Source: Mariprofundaceae bacterium (GTDB taxonomy: Bacteria; Pseudomonadota; Zetaproteobacteria; Mariprofundales; Mariprofundaceae). From it: a stretch of 6,465 nt of DNA. This document shows positions 1 through 4,887 of this stretch, in pieces. Below the pieces are notes generated by a model that was given only the letters and a program-made list of their open reading frames with translations, made no database searches and was not told the DNA's origin. Made by a program: the position numbers and the translations under genes. The stretch covers positions 1-6,465 of the forward strand of contig JALSZZ010000450.1 in NCBI GenBank assembly GCA_027075825.1, in the 5' to 3' direction. Position 1 is the stretch's first letter. Each line of letters starts with the position of its first letter.

Positions 1-22
1 CGGTCTGGAGACCGCTCCTACA
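1..22 (-). repeat. REP-like palindrome (GTAG class), cut by the window edge
   Basis: On the minus strand this reads TGTAGGAGCGGTCTCCAGAC and continues CG. It has a GTAG head (plus positions 18-21) followed by a perfect palindrome, CGGTCT/AGACCG (positions 1-14). This is the layout of the GTAG-headed repetitive extragenic palindromes common in Pseudomonas, Xanthomonas and related gammaproteobacteria, which are dispersed by RAYT transposases. It lies downstream of cobU, the usual position for a REP. The last stem base or bases fall beyond the left edge. Only one copy is visible, so its repetitive nature is inferred from resemblance. Confidence 0.6.
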
Positions 23-80
23 CAGTGCGTGTGATTCCCCTGTGTCGCCGGGGCTGTCGGCTCTGAAGTCAGAACCCGGA
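23..80 (+). promoter_or_regulatory. Possible partial or degenerate cobalamin riboswitch (3' half only)
   Basis: On the plus strand, GTGTGATTCC (29-38) is followed by CTGTGTCGCC (40-49), GGGGCTGT (50-57) and GAAGTCAGAACCCGG (65-79). The order and spacing resemble the 3' part of the cobalamin riboswitch consensus (GGTG..A.TCC, then CTG..CCCGC..CTGT, then AAGTCAGGA.ACC). An ACACAG/CTGTGT stem (20-25/40-45) encloses the first block. Against it: the GGGAA and CCACTG..GGGAAGG blocks are absent, a REP-like palindrome occupies the place of the 5' half, and no plus-strand gene follows, since the element points antisense into the cobU 3' end. It could be a remnant, an antisense RNA control element or chance. 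A neighbouring B12-related gene (cobU) makes it slightly more credible. Confidence 0.25.
59..76 (-). other. Hairpin spanning the cobU stop codon
   Basis: On the minus strand, GGTTCTGA and TCAGAGCC form an 8-bp stem (one U-G wobble) around CT. The stem contains the cobU TGA stop (69-71). No T-run follows, so it does not look like an intrinsic terminator. It might protect the 3' end of the mRNA or be a by-product of the plus-strand motif at the same place. Confidence 0.35.
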
Positions 81-596
81 TTCGTTTTTCAACACCAGGG
101 GCAAGCCGGCCACGATAAATTCGACGCGATCGGCCACAGCCGCCACGGCCTGATTAAGCCGCCCCTGCGCATCGCGGAAAGCCCGCCCCTCGCTCGTCTC
201 CGGCACCAGTCCCATGCCCACCTCATTGGCAACCAGCATCACATGACCGGCCAACGTCGGCAGGCACCGGCATAGGGCAGCAACCTCAGCTTCCGCATCG
301 CGACCGGCAAACATCAGATTGGAGAGCCAGAGCGTCAGACAATCAACCAGCACAAGCTGCCCGGCTGTCGCATGTTTTTGCAACAGCGGAACCAGCGCCA
401 GTTCCTCCTCGATCAGAAGCCATGCCTTCCCCCGTTGTCGGCGATGGTGGTCAATACGCGCCTGCCATTCATCATCACCCTCTATTACAGGGGCAGTAGC
501 GATACAGACGGGCCGCTCACTCATCGAGCACCCCGTCATTTCCGCACGTCGGCTTTTGCCACTGCGGGCACCGCCAAGGATCAGCGTAACGGACAT
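69..596 (-). CDS. cobU: Adenosylcobinamide kinase / adenosylcobinamide-phosphate guanylyltransferase
   Basis: This cytoplasmic bifunctional enzyme phosphorylates adenosylcobinamide and then transfers GMP to give adenosylcobinamide-GDP. That is the activated intermediate of nucleotide-loop assembly in coenzyme B12 synthesis and cobinamide salvage (CobU in Salmonella, CobP in Pseudomonas). The 175 residues match the usual family length. Visible family features are the P-loop GGARSGKS (8-15), the RIDHHRRQRG region with paired histidines 50-51 (in this family a histidine here carries the GMP intermediate), DCLTLWLSN (85-93), NEVGMGLVPE (124-133), FRDAQGRLNQ (140-149) and the C-terminal AGLPL (163-167). 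The ATG start puts the P-loop at its normal distance from the N-terminus. A weak GGA Shine-Dalgarno (605-607) lies 8 nt upstream. The gene follows trkH by 84 bp on the same strand with no obvious terminator between. The last residues (NESGF) extend slightly past the point where homologues I recall end. Confidence 0.95.
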   Translation of the reverse strand: MSVTLILGGARSGKSRRAEMTGCSMSERPVCIATAPVIEGDDEWQARIDHHRRQRGKAWLLIEEELALVPLLQKHATAGQLVLVDCLTLWLSNLMFAGRDAEAEVAALCRCLPTLAGHVMLVANEVGMGLVPETSEGRAFRDAQGRLNQAVAAVADRVEFIVAGLPLVLKNESGF

Positions 597-680
597 TTAC
601 AGTATCCAGGGGTTTTTGTCATGGCGTGACTGCTGCTTATGCCGGAAAAACCGCACAGATGAATGCCGTTCCCCGACATC
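597..680 (-). other. Intergenic gap between trkH and cobU
   Basis: This 84-bp spacer is the only non-coding break within the gene string. I see no strong -10/-35 pair and no stem followed by a T-run. The TTTTT at 646-650 sits in the loop of a short, bulged hairpin rather than after one. cobU may therefore be read through from trkH, or have a weak promoter I cannot identify. One minus-strand frame stays open across the whole gap from an ATG at 677-679 (see findings), but it lacks a proper ribosome binding site. Confidence 0.5.
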
Positions 681-2120
681 CTACTTGCGCCAGAATTCCG
701 GCACCAACAAGACAAAAAAAGTGTAGATTTCAAGGCGACCAAGAATCATGGCAAACATCAGCACGCTTTTGCCAGCGGCTGGCAGCGCGGCATAATTATC
801 TGCCGGGCCAACGTGACCAAAGCCAGGCCCGGTATTGGTCAGGCAGGCGGCAGTGGCGCTCATCGCCGTCAACAAATCCACCCCGGTCATGGCGACAATC
901 ACGGCAATCATTAAATAACACACCATGTACAGCACAAAAAAGCCCCATACGGCCTGCACCACGTTCGCTTCCACGGTTTGCTCTCCCAGCTTGGTATAAA
1001 TCACGGCATGGGGATGAATCATGCGCCGAATCTCGCCCAGTCCCTGACGGAACAGCAGCAATACCCGGATCACTTTCATGCCGCCACCGGTAGAACCGGC
1101 GCAGGCACCGATAAACATCACCACAAACAACAGCATATTGGTGCCCGGCGGCCATTGTGAATAATCACTGACGGCAAAGCCTGTGGTGGTCGCTACCGAC
1201 ACCACATTAAACAACACATGGTGCAGATCATCGCTATCGCTCCACCACACTGGCACGGCAATGACCACAAACACCACGCCGAGAATGTAGATATAGGCGC
1301 GAAACTCTTCATCTTTCCAGTAAGCCTGAGGAGAAAAACGGTTGTTAAGCACAGCAAAATGCAAGGTGAAATTGATTCCTGCCAGTACCATGAAGAAAAC
1401 AGCTATCATCTCGATCAGGGTTGAATGAAACCAGCCCATACTGGCATCATGGGTCGAAAAGCCACCAATCGCTACTGTGCACATGGCGTGATTGATCGCA
1501 TCAAACCAGTTCATGCCGGCAAGCGCATAGGCTGCCGCGCAAATCACCGTCATGAGGAGATAAATATACCACAACACCTTGGCGGTTTCGGTAACACGGG
1601 CGGTCAGCTTGTCCTTGACCGGTCCCGGTGTTTCTGCGCGGAACAGCTGCATACCGCCGACACCGAGCAAGGGCATAATGGCCACGGCCAGCACGATAAT
1701 CCCCATGCCACCCAGCCATTCCTGCATCGAGCGCCACAGCAAAATGGCATGCGGCATGGTATCCAGGCCACTGAGTACCGTTGCGCCAGTCGTCGTCAAA
1801 CCGGAAGCGGATTCAAACAGCGCATCAACAACGCTTTCACAAACCCCTATGGACAAAAAAGGAATCGCGCCGAGCAATGACAACGTCAGCCAGGCCAGCG
1901 CAACGATCAGAAAGCCGTCCCGGTGCGTCAGATGCTGTGGCTGCTCGCCAATATAACGCACAGACAGCAGGCCTGTCAGCAAGGTCAGGCAGGCGGCAAA
2001 CAGAAAATGATAAAACTCACCGGATGCATTGATCAGCGCGACAAGCGTGGGCAACAGCATGCTGCCACCATAAAACAGACTCAGCACGCCCAGCAGCCAG
2101 ATAACCCCGCGAATATGCAT
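681..2120 (-). CDS. trkH: Trk potassium uptake system membrane (pore) subunit TrkH
   Basis: This inner-membrane K+ translocating subunit of the SKT (Trk/Ktr/HKT) superfamily works as a dimer on a TrkA ring that gates it. The 479 residues compare with about 483 in E. coli TrkH. Hydrophobic segments run throughout, as expected for an N-terminal membrane hairpin plus four M1-P-M2 repeats. The four selectivity-filter loops are visible: SGLTTTGATV (106-115), TVAIGGFSTHD (215-225), SVATTTGFA (308-316) and CLTNTGPGFG (426-435). The intramembrane gating loop GACAGSTGGGMKV lies at 338-350, and the conserved LGRLEIYTFF at 460-469 includes Arg462. The start at MHIRG is supported because E. coli TrkH also begins MHFRA, with alignment continuing into GSMLLPTLVALI. 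It begins 3 bp after the trkA stop and in the same frame. The gene is intact, with no missing filter residues. Confidence 0.97.
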   Translation of the reverse strand: MHIRGVIWLLGVLSLFYGGSMLLPTLVALINASGEFYHFLFAACLTLLTGLLSVRYIGEQPQHLTHRDGFLIVALAWLTLSLLGAIPFLSIGVCESVVDALFESASGLTTTGATVLSGLDTMPHAILLWRSMQEWLGGMGIIVLAVAIMPLLGVGGMQLFRAETPGPVKDKLTARVTETAKVLWYIYLLMTVICAAAYALAGMNWFDAINHAMCTVAIGGFSTHDASMGWFHSTLIEMIAVFFMVLAGINFTLHFAVLNNRFSPQAYWKDEEFRAYIYILGVVFVVIAVPVWWSDSDDLHHVLFNVVSVATTTGFAVSDYSQWPPGTNMLLFVVMFIGACAGSTGGGMKVIRVLLLFRQGLGEIRRMIHPHAVIYTKLGEQTVEANVVQAVWGFFVLYMVCYLMIAVIVAMTGVDLLTAMSATAACLTNTGPGFGHVGPADNYAALPAAGKSVLMFAMILGRLEIYTFFVLLVPEFWRK

Positions 2121-2136
2121 GGTCTAAAAAAACTCC
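2121..2136 (-). promoter_or_regulatory. Poorly spaced trkH ribosome binding site, suggesting coupling to trkA
   Basis: The nearest Shine-Dalgarno-like sequence to the trkH ATG is GGAG (2133-2136). It is 12 nt upstream, longer than the usual 5 to 9. A seven-T run and the trkA TAG stop (2124-2126) lie between. This suggests trkH translation depends largely on ribosomes finishing trkA. That is an inference from spacing only. Confidence 0.45.
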
Positions 2137-3503
2137 AGACTGACTTCAAACATCCCCTCGACATCCCGCACGCTGTCGGTATGCGCCACCATCAACACAT
2201 GATCGCCAGGCGCAATCACACTGTCGCCATCGGGAATCATCACCTGATCTCCACGAATAATAGCGCCAACCACGCTTTGCGGCGGAAAGTTCAGCTCACG
2301 CAACGGTACATTCACCACCGCCGAGGTCTTCATCGCCTCGGCTTCCAGCACTTCCAGCATGCCATCACCCAGTGAGGACATGCCATAAATCTTGCCCTTG
2401 CGAATATGCTGCAAAATAGAGGCCGCCGTGGTAAAGCGGGCTGAAACAACAATATCCAGGCCAATCTCACGCACCAGGCGCGAATAAATCGTGCGATTTA
2501 CCAGCGTGACAATATGCGGAACCTTATAGCGTTTGGCGATCAGGCTACCCAGGATATTGGTTTCATCATCATTGGTCAGGGCGATATAATCGTCCATTTC
2601 ATCAATATTTTCTTCTTCCAGCAACACCTGATCCAGCGCATCACCGGCAATCACCACGCTGTGCTCCAGGTGTCGCGCCATCCACTTGGCTCGCTTGTCG
2701 TTGTGTTCAATAATCCTGACCTGCACCCCGCTTTTTTCCAGCTCTTTGGCAACAATATAGGCAATATGCCCGCCACCCACAATCATCACATGGCGTCGGC
2801 CACGGTACTCCGTTGTCACACCGCCAGATAAATGATGAAACAAATCATCAAGGTATGCCGAGCCTACCGTCAGATAAATGCTATCGCCTGCCAACAAGGT
2901 GGTATTGGCATCCGGTACACGCCACAAGGCATTATGCTCATGCGCCACCACACAAGCCTTGATGCCACCAAGTGATTCTGAAATATCACGAATGGAAATA
3001 CCGGCCAGACAACTCTTCGGTGTAACCTTGAAACTCAGTAATTGCACACTGCCACCGGAGAATTCCTGCGCATCCATCGCCGAGCTGACCTGCAAACGGC
3101 GAAGAATGGATTTGGCCGCCTCTTTTTCCGGCGAAATCACCGTGTCAATGGGCAAATCATCGCGTCCAAACAAGCGATTGCGATGCTCCATATAATCCGT
3201 ATCGCGAATACGCGCCATTTTGGTGGTGACACGGAACAATGAATGTGCAACCTGACACGCCAGCATATTACTCTCATCGCTGGCAGTCGCGGCAATCAAC
3301 AGCTCAGCATCAGCCGCACCAGCCCTGGCCAGCACGGAAGGATGACTGGCCTCACCGACCACGGTTCGCACATCCATATTGTCCGCTACGCGCTTTAGGC
3401 GTACCGGATCGCGATCAACCACCGAGACATTGTTACCCTCGTGCGCCAGCCGCTCGGCAATATGGTAGCCGACCTCGCCAGCGCCCAGAATCAGAATATT
3501 CAT
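2124..3503 (-). CDS. trkA: Trk potassium uptake system NAD-binding regulatory subunit TrkA
   Basis: This cytoplasmic peripheral subunit binds nucleotides and controls K+ flux through TrkH. The 459 residues match the full-length E. coli type, with two tandem RCK (TrkA-N plus TrkA-C) halves. The first Rossmann motif is GAGEVG (7-12), with the acidic ribose-binding end of strand 2 at VVDRD (28-32). The first TrkA-C domain covers about residues 150-225. The second Rossmann motif is GGGHIA (243-248), with RIIEHND at 263-269, and the second TrkA-C domain is at about 375-455 (GDSVIAPGDHVLMV). The ATG overlaps the stop of the upstream regulator gene as ATGA and has a good Shine-Dalgarno, AGGA, 6 nt upstream. 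The stop is followed after 3 bp by trkH, so both Trk subunits are made from one message. No defects are seen. Confidence 0.97.
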   Translation of the reverse strand: MNILILGAGEVGYHIAERLAHEGNNVSVVDRDPVRLKRVADNMDVRTVVGEASHPSVLARAGAADAELLIAATASDESNMLACQVAHSLFRVTTKMARIRDTDYMEHRNRLFGRDDLPIDTVISPEKEAAKSILRRLQVSSAMDAQEFSGGSVQLLSFKVTPKSCLAGISIRDISESLGGIKACVVAHEHNALWRVPDANTTLLAGDSIYLTVGSAYLDDLFHHLSGGVTTEYRGRRHVMIVGGGHIAYIVAKELEKSGVQVRIIEHNDKRAKWMARHLEHSVVIAGDALDQVLLEEENIDEMDDYIALTNDDETNILGSLIAKRYKVPHIVTLVNRTIYSRLVREIGLDIVVSARFTTAASILQHIRKGKIYGMSSLGDGMLEVLEAEAMKTSAVVNVPLRELNFPPQSVVGAIIRGDQVMIPDGDSVIAPGDHVLMVAHTDSVRDVEGMFEVSLEFF

Positions 3504-3513
3504 GATGATTCCT
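3500..3513 (-). promoter_or_regulatory. ntrX-trkA ATGA overlap with trkA ribosome binding site
   Basis: The regulator's TGA stop (3500-3502) and the trkA ATG (3501-3503) share an ATGA. AGGA at 3510-3513, inside the regulator's last codons, is 6 nt from the ATG, an ideal spacing. This fixes the trkA start and indicates translational coupling of the response regulator and the potassium-transport gene. Confidence 0.8.
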
Positions 3514-4885
3514 CTCTGGAAAGTTCATAGGCTCTGATTTTGCGATACAATTGCGAACGCTCCATGCCCATTTCACGGGCGGCGCGCTGAATATTCCAAC
3601 CAGTCTTATTCAGGTGATAGAGCAAAAACTCACGCTCAAATGCCTCTCTTGCATGATGAAAAGATTCGTGGTTGTAACTGCCTTCCTGACCTGTATCACC
3701 GCGTGTGTGATGCGTTGCCACGCCATCCAGTGGCGGCATATTTTCAGGCGTGATGCACTCGCCCGGTCGCAGGATATGACACCGCTCAACATAATTGCGA
3801 AGTTCACGAATATTGCCCGGCCAGCTATAATTTTTCAGCAGAGATAGCATATCTTCGCTGAAATCCACCGCTTCGCCGCCCAGTGAACGCGCCTGTTCTT
3901 CAGCCAGTGTTTTCAGCAACAAGGGAAAATCTTCAGAATGATCGCGCAGCGGTGGCATGTGCACGGTGACGATATTCAGACGATAATAAAAATCCTCCCG
4001 CAGCCGCCCCTGCCGCAGTAACTGCTCAGGATCATAGGCAGAAGCAGCCAGCACCCGCACATGACTGACAATCGGCGATGGCAGCCCCAGCCGCTGAATA
4101 CGCCGCTCCTGCATGGCGCGAAGAATACGCGCCTGAATCCCCGGTGGCAGATCAGCCACTTCATCGATCAACAGGGTTCCCTGATGCGCCTGTTCAAAAC
4201 GGCCAATCTGACGATGCAAAGCGCCGCTGAACGCGCCCTGTTCATGACCAAACAGCTCCGAGACCATTTGCTGCTCCGACATACCGGCGATATTCAGTTC
4301 AATCAACGGCTGTTCACTGCGCCGTGACTGCTGATGAATCATGCGGGCAGCAATCGTTTTCCCCGTGCCATGTTCACCAAGAATCAATACAGGGGTATCA
4401 CTGGCGGCAACGCGCCGGATCAGTTTGCGCACCGCTTCAATGCCCGGGCTATCACCAATCAGCTCACTTCTTGAACGCTCACGCATATGTTGGCGAAGGC
4501 CGGAATTCTCACGTTCAAGCTTGCGCTTTTGCATCACATTGCGCAGCAGAATGAGTAACTTATCCGTTGATAATGGCTTTTCCAGAAAATCAAACGCCCC
4601 CTGACGGGTGGCCTGAACAGCCGTATCTACCGTGGCATGACCCGACATGATGATCACAGGCACAGAATCATCAATCTGACGCAGGCGGTTCATCGTCTCC
4701 AGACCATCAATGCCAGGCATCCAGATATCCAGCAACACACAATCCACCGGCTGTTTGCGAAAGCGGGCGACCGCCTCCTCGCCGGAAGAAGCAGTGCTGA
4801 CAATGTAATCCTCATCTTCCAGCACGCCCTGCAAAGATTCACGAATTGATGCTTCATCATCAACAATTAAAACCTTCGGAAACAT
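3500..4885 (-). CDS. ntrX: Sigma-54-type response regulator, NtrX/NtrC family
   Basis: This cytoplasmic DNA-binding transcription regulator is the partner of the adjacent kinase. The 461 residues show three domains. The receiver (about 1-120) has Asp9/Asp10, phospho-acceptor Asp53 in LLDIWMPG, Ser81 and Lys103. The AAA+ domain (about 140-375) has Walker A GEHGTGKT (170-177), a GAFTGA-type loop reading GAFSGA (217-222), Walker B LLIDEV (238-243), arginine region LREDFYYRLN (295-304) and sensor II SWPGNIRELRN (354-364). After a His-rich linker (about 385-411), a Fis-type helix-turn-helix (about 429-455) ends the protein. The ATG is 2 bp after the kinase stop, with GAGG 5 nt upstream. The receiver lacks any break, and the T-to-S change in the sigma-54 contact loop is conservative. 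NtrX is preferred over NtrC because of the NtrY-type partner and the trkA linkage; the exact subfamily is inferred. Confidence 0.9.
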   Translation of the reverse strand: MFPKVLIVDDEASIRESLQGVLEDEDYIVSTASSGEEAVARFRKQPVDCVLLDIWMPGIDGLETMNRLRQIDDSVPVIIMSGHATVDTAVQATRQGAFDFLEKPLSTDKLLILLRNVMQKRKLERENSGLRQHMRERSRSELIGDSPGIEAVRKLIRRVAASDTPVLILGEHGTGKTIAARMIHQQSRRSEQPLIELNIAGMSEQQMVSELFGHEQGAFSGALHRQIGRFEQAHQGTLLIDEVADLPPGIQARILRAMQERRIQRLGLPSPIVSHVRVLAASAYDPEQLLRQGRLREDFYYRLNIVTVHMPPLRDHSEDFPLLLKTLAEEQARSLGGEAVDFSEDMLSLLKNYSWPGNIRELRNYVERCHILRPGECITPENMPPLDGVATHHTRGDTGQEGSYNHESFHHAREAFEREFLLYHLNKTGWNIQRAAREMGMERSQLYRKIRAYELSREESS

Positions 4886-4887
4886 GG

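Noticed and set aside
641..658. Possible terminator for trkH (stem with TTTTT)
   Set aside because: The T-run is in the loop of a short bulged stem rather than after it, so it does not fit an intrinsic terminator.
319..726. 135-codon plus-strand open frame that could have been the target of the plus-strand riboswitch-like motif
   Set aside because: It overlaps cobU antisense across its conserved motifs, shows a Ser/Arg/Cys-rich composition, and starts over 230 bp from the motif; no support as a gene.
626..1093. 155-codon plus-strand open frame
   Set aside because: It is antisense to the trkH 3' end and the spacer, rich in Arg/Pro/Ser/Gln with no domain and no ribosome binding site; a shadow frame.
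1425..1880. 151-codon plus-strand open frame
   Set aside because: It lies wholly antisense to trkH, whose four filter loops and full family length are intact; the translation is His/Arg/Gln-rich with no recognisable domain, typical of a shadow frame.
2126..2132. Seven-A/T homopolymer as a possible frameshift that would break trkA
   Set aside because: trkA already reaches its normal full length with an intact TrkA-C domain, and the run is in the last two codons before the stop.
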